In this document: positions 1-10,734 of the stretch, piece by piece
Layout: every line of letters starts with the position of its first letter
How positions within the stretch are numbered: position 1 is the stretch's first letter
Assembly (NCBI RefSeq): GCF_013466425.1
Contig: NZ_CP059165.1
Span: 1,178,001 to 1,242,000, forward strand
Direction: 5' to 3'
DNA from: Mycobacterium vicinigordonae
Lineage (GTDB): Bacteria > Actinomycetota > Actinomycetes > Mycobacteriales > Mycobacteriaceae
Length of the DNA stretch: 64,000 bases
Translations under genes and position numbers: made by a program
Notes under the pieces: generated by a model
Database searches by the model: none
What the model was told of the DNA's origin: nothing
The model's input: the letters and a program-made list of their open reading frames with translations, nothing else

Positions 1-408
1 AGCCGGGCATACGCCCAGCTAGGGGCGCCGTCGATGCCAACTGTGGGGCGCCGCGGACCTACCTGCGGCGATGGCCACCCAAGAGACCACCCAAGATTTG
101 GCCGAACCGGCGTTCTGAGGCATACTGTTCAGGTTGCCCAGCGCCAGGTTTGCGTCTGGCTGGGTATACGACCAGCGCCCACCAGGGCGCGTCCGGTCCC
201 ATCCTTGGAGAGCGACTATTTCGGCCGCCTACAAGGCTGCGTGTGGGTGACACACCCGAACGCGGGGAGCGGATGGACCACGACAGGTAAACAGCGGCGC
301 AGTTCCGGCGCAACGCTCGATCGGCCCCCGTCAGGGCGGCGGTTGTGCGCGCCGGGGCGCACCAGGTCCGGACCCGGGCTCGAGTGTGGAAGAAGAGGTA
401 GGAGAAGC
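1..408 (+). other. Upstream/leader region of the S10 operon
   Basis: No convincing protein-coding gene. The most distal part holds an 18-nt block (2-19) that recurs at 159-176 with 15 of 18 bases identical; each copy can fold back on itself (GGGC/GCCC in the first, CTGG/CCAG in the second). A promoter candidate lies at 98-128. If it is used, rpsJ has a GC-rich 5' leader of about 270 nt, long enough for the folded control elements common ahead of ribosomal protein operons. Short reading frames here have no family resemblance. Confidence 0.5.
98..128 (+). promoter_or_regulatory. Candidate S10 operon promoter
   Basis: A TTGGCC (98-103) lies 19 nt ahead of TACTGT (123-128), which fits the mycobacterial -10 pattern TANNNT; CATACT (121-126) with a 17 nt spacer is the alternative reading. 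Transcription would start near 135. Motif match only. Confidence 0.35.
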
Positions 409-714
409 GTGGCGGGACAGAAGATCCGCATCAGGCTTAAGGCCTACGACCATGAGGCTATTGACGCGTCGGCGCGCAAGATCGTCGAGACCGTCGTACG
501 CACTGGGGCCAGCGTCGTAGGACCGGTGCCGCTGCCGACCGAAAAGAACGTGTACTGCGTCATCCGCTCACCGCATAAGTACAAGGACTCGCGGGAGCAC
601 TTCGAGATGCGCACGCACAAGCGGCTGATCGACATCCTCGACCCGACCCCGAAGACCGTCGACGCGCTGATGCGCATCGATCTTCCGGCCAGTGTCGACG
701 TCAACATCCAGTAG
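409..714 (+). CDS. rpsJ: 30S ribosomal protein S10
   Basis: 101 residues, the normal length for mycobacterial S10 (NusE). S10 sits in the 30S head and also joins NusB in transcription antitermination. The protein begins [18 protein letters not shown] after the start and reads as nearly identical to M. tuberculosis RpsJ as I remember it. The GTG at 409 is chosen because it gives the family N-terminus and follows a GGTAGGAGAAG ribosome binding site at 397-407; the frame stays open upstream but has no family similarity there. First gene of the S10 operon; rplC follows 15 nt later. Confidence 0.97.
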   Translation: MAGQKIRIRLKAYDHEAIDASARKIVETVVRTGASVVGPVPLPTEKNVYCVIRSPHKYKDSREHFEMRTHKRLIDILDPTPKTVDALMRIDLPASVDVNIQ

Positions 715-729
715 GGGATCGGCGAGCAA

Positions 730-1383
730 ATGGCGAGAAAAGGCATTCTGGGTACCAAGCTGGGCATGACGCAGGTATTCGACGAGAACAATAGGGTCGT
801 GCCGGTGACTGTGGTCAAGGCCGGACCGAACGTGGTGACCCGCATCCGCACTCCGGAGCAGGACGGGTACAGCGCGGTGCAGCTGGCCTACGGCGAGATC
901 AGTCCCCGCAAGGTCAACAAGCCGGTGACTGGTCAGTACGCAGCCGCGGGAGTCAACCCGCGTCGGCACCTGGCCGAGTTGCGGCTCGAGGACGCGGCGG
1001 CGGCGGCCGAGTACGAGGTAGGCCAGGAGCTGACGGCGGAAATCTTCGCTGATGGCGCCTATGTCGACGTGACCGGCACCTCTAAGGGCAAGGGCTTTGC
1101 CGGAACGATGAAGCGACACGGTTTCCGCGGTCAGGGCGCCAGCCACGGTGCCCAGGCAGTGCACCGGCGTCCCGGGTCGATCGGCGGATGTGCCACTCCA
1201 GCAAGGGTGTTCAAGGGCACGCGGATGGCCGGCCGGATGGGCAACGACCGCGTCACCGTGCAGAACCTGGTGGTGCATAAGGTCGATGCCGAGAACGGCG
1301 TGCTGCTGATCAAGGGCGCGGTTCCCGGCCGCACCGGCGGACTCGTGGTGGTCCGCAGTGCGATCAAGCGAGGTGAGAAGTAA
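730..1383 (+). CDS. rplC: 50S ribosomal protein L3
   Basis: 217 residues, the usual mycobacterial length. L3 is an early 50S assembly protein whose extension reaches toward the peptidyl transferase centre. The N-terminus [18 protein letters not shown] is the family signature, and the [20 protein letters not shown] segment forms the central extension. The ATG at 730 starts 15 nt after rpsJ. The stop codon shares one base with the rplD start (TAATG), implying coupled translation. Confidence 0.97.
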   Translation: MARKGILGTKLGMTQVFDENNRVVPVTVVKAGPNVVTRIRTPEQDGYSAVQLAYGEISPRKVNKPVTGQYAAAGVNPRRHLAELRLEDAAAAAEYEVGQELTAEIFADGAYVDVTGTSKGKGFAGTMKRHGFRGQGASHGAQAVHRRPGSIGGCATPARVFKGTRMAGRMGNDRVTVQNLVVHKVDAENGVLLIKGAVPGRTGGLVVVRSAIKRGEK

Positions 1384-2045
1384 TGACACTCAAGATTGAG
1401 GTCAAGACGCCGGCAGGCAAGGTCGACGGCTCCATCGAGCTGCCGGCCGAGCTGTTCGACGTCCCAGCCAATATCGCGTTGATGCACCAGGTGGTCACCG
1501 CTCAGCGGGCGGCCGCCCGGCAGGGCACGCACTCGACGAAGACCCGCGGCGACGTCAGCGGTGGTGGTCGTAAGCCGTACCGGCAGAAGGGAACCGGTCG
1601 TGCCCGACAGGGTTCGACACGGGCGCCGCAGTTCACCGGCGGCGGCGTCGTGCACGGTCCGCAGCCGCGCGACTATAGCCAGCGCACGCCCAAGAAGATG
1701 ATCGCCGCCGCACTGCGCGGCGCACTGTCGGACCGAGCGCGCAACGGACGCATCCACGCGGTCACCGAATTGGTTGCCGGCCAAACCCCCTCCACCAAGA
1801 GCGCCAAGGCGTTTCTGGCCACGCTTACCGATCGCAAGCAGGTCCTGGTGGTCGTCGGTCGCAGTGACGAGGCCGGCGTGAAGAGCGTGCGCAACCTGCC
1901 GGGTGTGCATATCCTGCCGCCGGACCAGCTCAACACCTACGACGTGTTGCGGGCCGACGACGTGGTGTTCAGCGTGGAGGCGCTCAACGCCTACATCTCG
2001 GGCAACACGGCACCCACGGCATCTTCCGAGGAGGTTTCGGCCTGA
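1383..2045 (+). CDS. rplD: 50S ribosomal protein L4
   Basis: 220 residues. L4 binds 23S rRNA, lines the exit tunnel with its loop, and in some bacteria represses its own S10 operon. The conserved stretch [19 protein letters not shown] is the tunnel loop. The ATG at 1383 overlaps the rplC stop by one base, and the end overlaps rplW as TGATG. The N-terminus is a few residues shorter than the M. tuberculosis annotation I recall (223 aa). Confidence 0.97.
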   Translation: MTLKIEVKTPAGKVDGSIELPAELFDVPANIALMHQVVTAQRAAARQGTHSTKTRGDVSGGGRKPYRQKGTGRARQGSTRAPQFTGGGVVHGPQPRDYSQRTPKKMIAAALRGALSDRARNGRIHAVTELVAGQTPSTKSAKAFLATLTDRKQVLVVVGRSDEAGVKSVRNLPGVHILPPDQLNTYDVLRADDVVFSVEALNAYISGNTAPTASSEEVSA

Positions 2046-2347
2046 TGACGACCATCGCTGACCCCCGCGACATCATCCTGGCGCCGGTCATCTCGGAGAA
2101 GTCTTACGGACTGCTCGACGACAACGTGTACACCTTTGTGGTGCACCCCGATTCGAACAAGACGCAGATCAAGATCGCTGTCGAGAAGATCTTCGCCGTC
2201 AAGGTCGCATCGGTGAACACCGCGAATCGGCAGGGCAAGCGCAAGCGCACCCGCACCGGTTACGGCAAGCGCAAGAGCACCAAACGCGCGATCGTGACGC
2301 TGGCCCCAGGCAGCAAGCCGATCGACCTGTTCGGAGCACCGGCTTAA
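2045..2347 (+). CDS. rplW: 50S ribosomal protein L23
   Basis: 100 residues, full length. L23 sits at the tunnel exit and docks trigger factor and SRP. It begins [20 protein letters not shown], where the VISEKS block is typical, and ends in a basic [18 protein letters not shown] run that contacts rRNA. Start overlaps the rplD stop as TGATG; rplB follows after 31 nt. Confidence 0.96.
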   Translation: MTTIADPRDIILAPVISEKSYGLLDDNVYTFVVHPDSNKTQIKIAVEKIFAVKVASVNTANRQGKRKRTRTGYGKRKSTKRAIVTLAPGSKPIDLFGAPA

Positions 2348-2378
2348 AGCCGCGCGCGAGAGAAAGATCTGATTAGAC

Positions 2379-3221
2379 ATGGCAATTCGTAAGTACAAGC
2401 CGACGACCCCGGGCCGGCGCGGCGCGAGTGTGTCGGACTTCGCCGAGATCACTCGCTCGACCCCGGAAAAGTCGCTGGTGCGCCCCCTGCACAGCAAGGG
2501 TGGGCGTAACGCACACGGCCGCATCACCACTCGGCACCAGGGCGGTGGCCACAAGCGCGCCTACCGGGTGATCGACTTCCGTCGCAACGACAAGGACGGC
2601 GTCAACGCCAAGGTCGCGCATATCGAGTACGACCCGAACCGCACGGCACGCATTGCCCTGCTTCATTTCCTCGACGGCGAGAAGCGCTACATCATTGCGC
2701 CGAACGGCCTTTCGCAGGGTGACATTGTGGAGTCGGGTGCCAACGCCGACATCAAGCCCGGTAACAACCTGCCGCTGCGCAACATTCCGGCCGGCACCTT
2801 GGTGCACGCCGTGGAGTTGCGGCCCGGCGGCGGTGCCAAGCTCGCGCGTTCGGCCGGGTCGAGCATTCAGCTGCTCGGCAAGGAAGCCACCTACGCTTCG
2901 CTGCGCATGCCCAGCGGTGAGATCCGCCGCGTCGACGTGCGCTGCCGCGCAACCGTCGGCGAGGTCGGCAACGCCGAGCAGGCAAACATCAACTGGGGCA
3001 AGGCCGGTCGTATGCGGTGGAAGGGCAAGCGTCCGTCCGTCCGTGGTGTGGTGATGAACCCGGTGGACCACCCGCACGGTGGTGGTGAGGGTAAGACCTC
3101 TGGTGGTCGACACCCGGTGAGCCCGTGGGGCAAGCCCGAGGGCCGCACCCGCAACCCGAATAAAGCGAGCAACAAGCTCATTGTCCGACGCCGGCGCACC
3201 GGCAAGAAGCACGGCCGGTAG
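2379..3221 (+). CDS. rplB: 50S ribosomal protein L2
   Basis: 280 residues, standard length. L2 is needed for subunit joining and peptidyl transferase activity. The C-terminal signature with [14 protein letters not shown], containing the functionally important His, is intact, as is the N-terminal [11 protein letters not shown]. The ATG at 2379 follows an AGAGAAAGAT sequence. rpsS follows 12 nt later. Confidence 0.97.
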   Translation: MAIRKYKPTTPGRRGASVSDFAEITRSTPEKSLVRPLHSKGGRNAHGRITTRHQGGGHKRAYRVIDFRRNDKDGVNAKVAHIEYDPNRTARIALLHFLDGEKRYIIAPNGLSQGDIVESGANADIKPGNNLPLRNIPAGTLVHAVELRPGGGAKLARSAGSSIQLLGKEATYASLRMPSGEIRRVDVRCRATVGEVGNAEQANINWGKAGRMRWKGKRPSVRGVVMNPVDHPHGGGEGKTSGGRHPVSPWGKPEGRTRNPNKASNKLIVRRRRTGKKHGR

Positions 3222-3233
3222 GAGTAGCCAACC

Positions 3234-3511
3234 ATGCCACGCAGCCTGAAGAAGGGTCCGTTCGTCGACGACCATCTGCTCAAGAAGGTCGATGTTCAGA
3301 ACGAGAAGAACAGCAAGCAGGTCATCAAGACCTGGTCGCGTCGGTCGACCATCATTCCGGACTTCATCGGCCACACCTTCGCGGTGCACGACGGCCGCAA
3401 GCACGTGCCGGTGTTCGTCACCGAATCGATGGTGGGTCACAAGCTCGGTGAGTTCGCACCGACGCGCACCTTCAAGGGACACATCAAGGACGACCGGAAG
3501 AGTAAGCGGCG

Positions 3512-3515
<4 letters not shown>
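3234..3515 (+). CDS. rpsS: 30S ribosomal protein S19
   Basis: 93 residues, normal length. S19 forms a complex with S13 in the 30S head near the A-site tRNA. Begins [19 protein letters not shown], the family N-terminus; [17 protein letters not shown] near the end is the other conserved block. Its stop overlaps the rplV start by 4 nt (ATGA). Confidence 0.97.
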
Positions 3516-4887
<1,372 letters not shown>

Positions 4888-4890
4888 ATC

Positions 4891-5307
4891 ATGTTGATTC
4901 CCCGCAAGGTCAAACACCGCAAGCAGCACCACCCCCGCCAGCGTGGCATCGCCAGCGGCGGTACCACGGTGAATTTCGGTGACTACGGCATCCAGGCACT
5001 TGAGCACGCCTACGTCACCAACCGCCAGATCGAGTCAGCTCGTATCGCCATCAACCGGCACATCAAGCGTGGCGGCAAGGTGTGGATCAACATCTTCCCC
5101 GACCGCCCGCTGACCAAGAAGCCCGCCGAGACCCGGATGGGCTCGGGTAAGGGCTCGCCGGAATGGTGGGTCGTCAACGTCAAGCCGGGCCGGGTGCTCT
5201 TCGAGTTGAGTTACCCGAACGAGCAGACCGCCCGGGCGGCGCTCACCCGTGCGATCCACAAGTTGCCGATCAAGGCACGCATAGTTACCCGAGAGGAGCA
5301 GTTCTGA
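4891..5307 (+). CDS. rplP: 50S ribosomal protein L16
   Basis: 138 residues, standard. L16 organises the A-site region of the 50S subunit. Begins [15 protein letters not shown]; the [19 protein letters not shown] block is diagnostic. Its TGA overlaps the rpmC ATG by one base (TGATG at 5305-5309). Confidence 0.97.
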   Translation: MLIPRKVKHRKQHHPRQRGIASGGTTVNFGDYGIQALEHAYVTNRQIESARIAINRHIKRGGKVWINIFPDRPLTKKPAETRMGSGKGSPEWWVVNVKPGRVLFELSYPNEQTARAALTRAIHKLPIKARIVTREEQF

Positions 5308-5558
5308 TGGCAGTGGGAGTTTCCCCTGGCGAACTGCGCGAGCTCACCGACGAAGAGTTGCTGGAGCGGGTGCGCGAATCCAAGGAAGAATTGTTCAACC
5401 TGCGTTTCCAGATGGCGACGGGTCAGCTCACCAACAACCGGCGGCTGCGCGTCGTGCGTCAGGAGATCGCGCGCGTCTACACGGTGCTGCGCGAACGAGA
5501 ATTGGGCTTGGCATCCGGGCCGGACGGGTCCGATGTTGCCGACGAGAAGAACGCGTAA
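5307..5558 (+). CDS. rpmC: 50S ribosomal protein L29
   Basis: 83 residues from the ATG at 5307, which overlaps the rplP stop as TGATG. The frame is open further upstream, but only from [18 protein letters not shown] onward does it match L29. Conserved block [20 protein letters not shown]29 lies next to L23 at the exit tunnel. The C-terminus ([13 protein letters not shown]) is a short actinobacterial extension. Confidence 0.95.
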   Translation: MAVGVSPGELRELTDEELLERVRESKEELFNLRFQMATGQLTNNRRLRVVRQEIARVYTVLRERELGLASGPDGSDVADEKNA

Positions 5559-5564
5559 GGAATC

Positions 5565-5945
5565 GTGATGGCAGAGGCTAAGACTGGCGCCAAGGCTGCG
5601 CCGAAGAAGGCGGCATCGAAGGCCACGACCTCCAAGGCAGCGGACGCCGCGCCGAAGGAGAAGGGCCCCAAGAACACTCCAGCCACACCTAAGCCGCGCG
5701 GTCGTCGCAAGACGCGCATCGGCTATGTGGTGAGCGACAAGATGCAGAAGACCATTGTGGTGGAGCTCGAAGACCGGGTTCGGCACCCGTTGTACGGCAA
5801 GATCATTCGCACCACCACTAAGGTCAAGGCGCACGACGAGAACAGTATCGCCGGGATCGGTGACCGCGTCTCGCTGATGGAGACCCGTCCGCTGTCGGCG
5901 ACCAAACGCTGGCGGCTTGTCGAGATTCTCGAAAAGGCCAAGTAG
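5565..5945 (+). CDS. rpsQ: 30S ribosomal protein S17
   Basis: 126 residues from GTG 5565, or 125 from the adjacent ATG 5568; both look usable. The S17 core (residues ~45-125) contains [20 protein letters not shown] and ends [12 protein letters not shown]. The first ~45 residues are an Ala/Lys-rich mycobacterial extension. S17 is a primary 16S rRNA binder. Last gene of the S10 operon; its stop directly abuts that of the convergent tetR gene. Confidence 0.96.
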   Translation: MMAEAKTGAKAAPKKAASKATTSKAADAAPKEKGPKNTPATPKPRGRRKTRIGYVVSDKMQKTIVVELEDRVRHPLYGKIIRTTTKVKAHDENSIAGIGDRVSLMETRPLSATKRWRLVEILEKAK

Positions 5946-6575
5946 CTAACCGTTTCGACCGATCAGGTCGGAGCGCAAGTGGTGCAGGAAACTGCGCAGC
6001 CTTTCCCGGGTGGCATTCTCGGGGTCACCCAGGCGTAGCTGTAGCAGTTCGCGGCCGGCCGCGTACAGGATCCGTGCGGTGTATTCGGGATCGTGCAGAT
6101 CCGGATTGATGCGCAGTAGCTCCGCGGTCAGGAATTTGCGTACCAGTTCCTGGGATTGGGCCAGCCGGGTGTGCAGCTCGGGTGGCGCGCCCTGCGGCGG
6201 GAACAGGAACAACCGCCACGTCGCGGGATGGGTGTCCACGGCCGCCAGCACACCGTCGAGTGCACGGACCAGGGTCTGATTCTGTTCACTGGGTTCGCCC
6301 AAACCGCTGATTGCGGTGAAGAACTGCCCCCCAGCACGCCCGGCCTCCCGGTCGATCAGCGCGACGAACAAGCCCGCCGGGCCGCCGAATTGCTGATAGA
6401 TCAACGATCGATTGATGCCGGCAGCCGCGGCGATACGGTTCGGTGTCGCGGCGTGGAATCCTTCGGCGTCGACGATGGCGTGGGTGATGTCGAGGATCTG
6501 CTTGCGCCTGCCCTCGGCGGTCATCCGCCGCTTCGGCGTGTCCTTCGTGATAGCGGGAGTCACGCTTGACAGCAT
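5946..6575 (-). CDS. TetR/AcrR family transcriptional regulator
   Basis: 209 residues from ATG 6575. N-terminal TetR helix-turn-helix at ~25-70: RKQILDITHAIVDAEG then TPNRIAAAAGINRSLIYQQF, with the typical IY(Q)(H)F ending of the recognition helix. The C-terminal ligand domain is unassigned. A longer start (6602) would run into the operator palindrome, so 6575 is preferred. Divergent from the DUF2236 oxygenase gene with a 54 bp gap filled by a near-palindrome, so autoregulation plus control of the oxygenase is the simplest reading. Ligand unknown. Confidence 0.9.
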   Translation of the reverse strand: MLSSVTPAITKDTPKRRMTAEGRRKQILDITHAIVDAEGFHAATPNRIAAAAGINRSLIYQQFGGPAGLFVALIDREAGRAGGQFFTAISGLGEPSEQNQTLVRALDGVLAAVDTHPATWRLFLFPPQGAPPELHTRLAQSQELVRKFLTAELLRINPDLHDPEYTARILYAAGRELLQLRLGDPENATRERLRSFLHHLRSDLIGRNG

Positions 6576-6615
6576 AACTAACACTTTGTGAGTATTGCTC
6601 ACAAGTTGTTACTTA
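6575..6615. promoter_or_regulatory. 41 bp near-palindromic operator (tetR/oxygenase)
   Basis: Half-sites TAACTAACACTTTGTGAG (6575-6592) and the reverse complement of 6598-6615 match at 15 of 18 positions around a 5 bp centre; the inner 7 bp (TTGTGAG/CTCACAA) are perfect. It occupies nearly all of the 54 bp between the tetR start (6575) and the oxygenase start (6630), the expected position for a TetR operator. Confidence 0.75.
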
Positions 6616-6629
6616 GTCCAGGGGTGTCG

Positions 6630-7949
6630 ATGGTCACGTATTTTCCCGAACTCGCTCAGCGGGTCGCTAGCCAGCGCGAGTTGCAGCCAGACCTGTACGG
6701 AGACATCGACTTTGACGAACACCCCTACCGCCTCACCGGCCGGCCGGAAGACAAGTCGGCGCTGCCCCACTGGGTCGGCGACCGCGAGTCGATCCTGCAG
6801 GACAACCGCATCCGGGAGCTGATGGAAACGGCCACCATGCTCGGCGACGTCGTGGCGGACCCGTATGCGGCACTGATGAACAGCTATAGCGTCACCGACC
6901 TGATCGAGATGCTCAAGACGGCCTGCCGACAGGGGATCGACGCCGTACCCGACGCGCCGGACGAGTTGGCGGCGTTCATTGCCGCCATGGAGGCAACCCC
7001 AGACTGGATCGACCTCGACCTGGTGGAAGAAGGCGCCCGGACCGCACGCATTTCTGCGGCGCTACTGGCCCACTTCATCACCCGCGGCGCCTTCATCGCG
7101 ACCTTCACCAACACCTACGCCGCGCTACCGATGGGACTGACGGGCGCGCTCTCGGGGCGCCGCGCCGCGCGGCGGGTCAACGAGACGGCCAGTTTCTTCG
7201 CCGTCACCACCCTGCCCGGCGCGTTGGCGCGTTTCGGTCCAGGATTCGAAGCGGCCGCGATGGTCCGGTTGATGCACTCAATGGTCCGCTACAACGCGTT
7301 GAAGAAATCGGACAAATGGGACACGGCCATATACGGCGTCCCCGTCCCGCAGGTCGATCAGATGCCGGCCGGAATGATCGGCCAGTACCTGACCTCGCAA
7401 CAGGTGCTGCGGCAGGGCCGCACCGAGTTCAACGACGAGGAGCGGGCGCTCGTCGAATTCGGGCGCTACCGGTGCTTTCTGCTCGGCCTGCCGGAGGAGT
7501 TGCTGCCCACCACGCCGACCGACACCATCCACGTCATGCACGCCCGTGCTGCACTGCTGCGCGACGGCTTCGACTCGGTCTGTCGTGAACTCGTCGACTC
7601 CACGATGGGTGCCTATTTGCGGCCGAAGACCACGCTGTTCGACCGGGCCGCGGAGTCGGTCGAGAAGAGCTACAGCAAGGAGACGTTCGTGCGGGCGTTC
7701 TGCAACTCTGACCGCGGAGTCGCCGCTGCCATGGGTGTCTCGATCGGGTTGGCGGATCGGGTGCGCATCGCAATCACCGGACCCTTCATCGCCGGCCGCT
7801 TCGTGGCCGTGCATCGCGCCGCCCGCATCCCGGCGCTGCGTCAGATCGTCGATTCCTACATCATCAGGCTGCTCAAACTCCGGCTGGCGACTTACGGAAA
7901 GCCCCAATTTACCAGCGACTCAGCCCATTACACGCCGATCGCGGGGTGA
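6630..7949 (+). CDS. DUF2236 (MpaB / latex-clearing type) oxygenase
   Basis: 439 residues from ATG 6630; an AGGGGTG at 6620-6626 serves as ribosome binding site. An in-frame GTG at 6588 lies inside the operator, so it is not preferred. The protein looks like the DUF2236 family, which includes MpaB and the b-type haem rubber oxygenase Lcp: an all-helical protein with the VRLMHSMVRYNALK segment (~residues 214-227) supplying the conserved His/Arg expected to bind haem. No signal peptide seen, so probably cytoplasmic, unlike secreted Lcp. Substrate unknown; a hydrophobic isoprenoid or lipid is only an inference from the family. Confidence 0.8.
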   Translation: MVTYFPELAQRVASQRELQPDLYGDIDFDEHPYRLTGRPEDKSALPHWVGDRESILQDNRIRELMETATMLGDVVADPYAALMNSYSVTDLIEMLKTACRQGIDAVPDAPDELAAFIAAMEATPDWIDLDLVEEGARTARISAALLAHFITRGAFIATFTNTYAALPMGLTGALSGRRAARRVNETASFFAVTTLPGALARFGPGFEAAAMVRLMHSMVRYNALKKSDKWDTAIYGVPVPQVDQMPAGMIGQYLTSQQVLRQGRTEFNDEERALVEFGRYRCFLLGLPEELLPTTPTDTIHVMHARAALLRDGFDSVCRELVDSTMGAYLRPKTTLFDRAAESVEKSYSKETFVRAFCNSDRGVAAAMGVSIGLADRVRIAITGPFIAGRFVAVHRAARIPALRQIVDSYIIRLLKLRLATYGKPQFTSDSAHYTPIAG

Positions 7950-8348
7950 ACCGGGGAGCCGCACACGGCCAAACCGGTCAGGGGTGGCACCCCCCCGATT
8001 GGGGGAGTGCGACTAGGACCCCATTCGGTCGGATCGGAGGACACCACCCAACGCGTCGCCAGGGTAGTTTAGGGATTCGCGTATCCGCGGATCCAGCGCG
8101 ATGAAGGAGATTCAACACTGCCGGGGGAGTCGAATTGCCATTCCAGGAACCAACTTTCGATCGGCTCCCCATGATCCGGGCAGGGCGGGCGTAGCGTCGT
8201 GACGGCACCGGTGGGATACGCCCGCGTCGGGGCGTATCAGTGACGGCGTCTGCTCGGGTTTTTCATCGGTCAGGTCACTAGCGTGAGCGCGGGTGTAATC
8301 TCGCACGCAATGTTCGATGGGTGCACTACGGGAGTGAGGCGGGCAGGC
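7950..8348 (+). other. Intergenic region before atsA with two hairpins
   Basis: 399 bp without a recognisable gene. After the oxygenase stop comes a GC hairpin with C-run 7990-7996, loop GATT and G-run 8001-8005, lacking a T-tract. At 8215-8238 is a perfect 9 bp inverted repeat (GATACGCCC, 6 nt loop, GGGCGTATC). A TAATCT at 8296-8301 fits the TANNNT -10 pattern, about 45 nt before the atsA start. An operator role for the second repeat is possible but unproven. Confidence 0.5.
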
Positions 8349-10706
8349 ATGACAGGGTCGACCGAGTTTCAAGGAAAAATCGCGCTCGATATTCGCGATT
8401 CCGAACCGGATTGGGGCCCGTACGCGGCGCCGACCGCCCCGGAGAACTCGCCGAATGTCCTCTACGTGGTGTGGGATGACATCGGGATCGCGACCTGGGA
8501 CTGCTTCGGTGGTTTGGTCGAGATGCCCGCGATGACGCGCATCGCCGAGCGCGGGGTGCGACTGTCGCAGTTCCACACCACGGCGTTGTGCTCGCCTACC
8601 CGGGCGTCGCTGCTGACCGGACGCAACGCGACGACTGTCGGCATGGCCACGATCGAAGAATTCACCGACGGTTTCCCCAACTGCAACGGCCGCATTCCGG
8701 CCGACACAGCGCTGCTCTCCGAAGTGCTCAGCGAGCGTGGTTACAACACCTACTGCGTAGGAAAGTGGCATCTGACCCCGCTGGAAGAATCCAGCATGGC
8801 CTCGACCAAGCGGCACTGGCCGCTCGCGCGTGGTTTCGAACGCTTCTACGGGTTCATGGGCGGCGAGACCGACCAGTGGTACCCGGACCTGGTGTACGAC
8901 AACCACCCGGTAGATCCGCCCGGCACCCCCGAAGACGGCTACCACCTGTCGAAAGACCTCGCGGACAAGGCAATTGAGTTCATCCGCGACGCCAAGGTGA
9001 TCGCCCCCGACAAGCCATGGTTCAGCTACGTCTGCCCAGGTGCCGGACACGCGCCGCATCACGTGTTCGCCGAGTGGGCCGACAAGTACGCTGGTGTCTT
9101 CGACATGGGTTACGAGAAGTACCGTGAGATCGCGCTGGAAAAGATGAAGGCGATGGGGATCGTGCCCGCCGACACCGAGTTGTCGCCGGTGAACCCCTAT
9201 ATCGACGTCAAGGGCCCGCACGGCGAGCCGTGGCCGTTGCAGGACACGGTGCGGCCATGGGACTCGCTCAACGACGAAGAGAAGAAACTGTTCTCCCGGA
9301 TGGCCGAGGTCTTTGCCGGCTTCCTGAGCTATACCGACGCCCAGATCGGCCGGATCCTGGACTACTTGGAGGAGTCCGGTCAGCTGGACAACACCATCAT
9401 CGTGGTGATCTCCGACAACGGCGCCAGCGGCGAAGGCGGCCCTAACGGTTCGGTTAACGAAGGCAAGTTCTTCAACGGCTACATCGACACCGTGGAGGAG
9501 AGCATGAAGCTCTTCGACCACCTCGGCGGACCCGAGACCTACAACCACTATCCGATCGGTTGGGCGATGGCGTTCAACACGCCCTACAAGCTGTTCAAGC
9601 GCTACGCCTCACACGAGGGAGGGATCGCTGACACCGCAATCATCTCCTGGCCCAGAGGTATTGCCGCCCACGGTGAGGTCCGCGACAATTACATCAACGT
9701 CTGCGACATCACTCCGACCGTTTACGACCTGCTGGGGATGGCCCCCCCGGATATCGTCAAAGGCATCCCGCAGAAGCCCTTGGACGGTGTGAGTTTCAAA
9801 GCGGCCCTTGCCGATTCGACGGCCGACACCGGCAAGAAGACGCAGTTCTACACAATGCTGGGCACCCGGGGGATCTGGCATGAGGGCTGGTTCGCCAACA
9901 CGTTGCACGCCGCCTCCCCGGCGGGCTGGTCGCAGTTCGACCGAGACAGCTGGGAGCTGTTCCACATCGAAGCAGACCGCAGCCAGTGCCACGATGTGTC
10001 CGCCGAGCACCCGGACAAGCTGGAGGAGCTCAAGGCGCTGTGGTTCACCGAAGCCGAGAAGTACAACGGGCTGCCGCTGGCCGACCTGAATCTGATGGAG
10101 ACGCTGGGCAGGTACCGGCCCAGCCTGGCTGGCGACCGCAACCGCTACGTCTACTATCCCTATTGCGCCGACGTGGGCCTCGGTGCCGCCGTCGAACTCC
10201 GCGGCCGTTCGTTCGCTGTGCTGGCCGACGTCACGGTGGACACCACCGGTGCCGAAGGGGTTTTGTTCAAACAGGGCGGTGCGCATGGCGGGCATGTGCT
10301 CTTTCTTCAGGACGGACGCCTGCATTACGTCTACAACTTCCTCGGTGAACGCCAACAGCTAGTCTCCTCCAACGGCCCGATCCCACTGGGCAGGCACCTG
10401 TTCGGGGCCCGGTACGAACGCAGCGGAACCGTTGAGAACAGCCATACCCCGATCGGCGACGTGACGTTGTACTTCGACGACCACCCGGTGGGATCACTGG
10501 CCGCAGTGGTCAGCCACCCGGGCACGTTCGGGCTCGCCGGTGCCGGCATCACGGTGGGACGCAACGGCGGATCGGCTGTGTCCAGCCGCTACAAGGCACC
10601 CTTCAACCTGACCGGTGCCTCGGTCGCCCAGGTCACCGTCGACTTGTCCGGACGGCCGTACGAAGACGTGGAAAAAGATATCGCGCTTGCCTTTTCGCGG
10701 GACTGA
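8349..10706 (+). CDS. atsA: Arylsulfatase (type I sulfatase)
   Basis: 785 residues, matching M. tuberculosis AtsA (Rv0711, 787 aa). Hydrolyses sulfate esters. The sulfatase signature CSPTRASLLTGR begins at Cys81, the residue converted to formylglycine. Other metal/active-site blocks are present: VVWDDIGIATWD (~41), GKWHL (~139), GHAPHH and SDNGASGEGG. No signal peptide, so cytoplasmic. The ATG at 8349 is chosen because homology starts right after it and a GGCGGGCAGG precedes it; an upstream in-frame start at 8283 lacks homology. The formylglycine-generating enzyme gene follows 28 nt later and supplies the required modification. Confidence 0.95.
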   Translation: MTGSTEFQGKIALDIRDSEPDWGPYAAPTAPENSPNVLYVVWDDIGIATWDCFGGLVEMPAMTRIAERGVRLSQFHTTALCSPTRASLLTGRNATTVGMATIEEFTDGFPNCNGRIPADTALLSEVLSERGYNTYCVGKWHLTPLEESSMASTKRHWPLARGFERFYGFMGGETDQWYPDLVYDNHPVDPPGTPEDGYHLSKDLADKAIEFIRDAKVIAPDKPWFSYVCPGAGHAPHHVFAEWADKYAGVFDMGYEKYREIALEKMKAMGIVPADTELSPVNPYIDVKGPHGEPWPLQDTVRPWDSLNDEEKKLFSRMAEVFAGFLSYTDAQIGRILDYLEESGQLDNTIIVVISDNGASGEGGPNGSVNEGKFFNGYIDTVEESMKLFDHLGGPETYNHYPIGWAMAFNTPYKLFKRYASHEGGIADTAIISWPRGIAAHGEVRDNYINVCDITPTVYDLLGMAPPDIVKGIPQKPLDGVSFKAALADSTADTGKKTQFYTMLGTRGIWHEGWFANTLHAASPAGWSQFDRDSWELFHIEADRSQCHDVSAEHPDKLEELKALWFTEAEKYNGLPLADLNLMETLGRYRPSLAGDRNRYVYYPYCADVGLGAAVELRGRSFAVLADVTVDTTGAEGVLFKQGGAHGGHVLFLQDGRLHYVYNFLGERQQLVSSNGPIPLGRHLFGARYERSGTVENSHTPIGDVTLYFDDHPVGSLAAVVSHPGTFGLAGAGITVGRNGGSAVSSRYKAPFNLTGASVAQVTVDLSGRPYEDVEKDIALAFSRD

Positions 10707-10734
10707 GCAGCAGCCGTCGTCGTACCCTGATGCC

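Noticed and set aside
2373..3482. Long minus-strand open frame across rplB and rpsS
   Set aside because: It is a shadow of conserved ribosomal protein genes; high GC makes such frames common here.
6588..6629. GTG at 6588 as the oxygenase start
   Set aside because: It lies inside the palindromic operator and lacks a ribosome binding site. ATG 6630 has AGGGGTG upstream.
8112..9548. 478-codon minus-strand frame over the atsA start
   Set aside because: Antisense shadow of the sulfatase; no family pattern, and it ends within the intergenic repeats.
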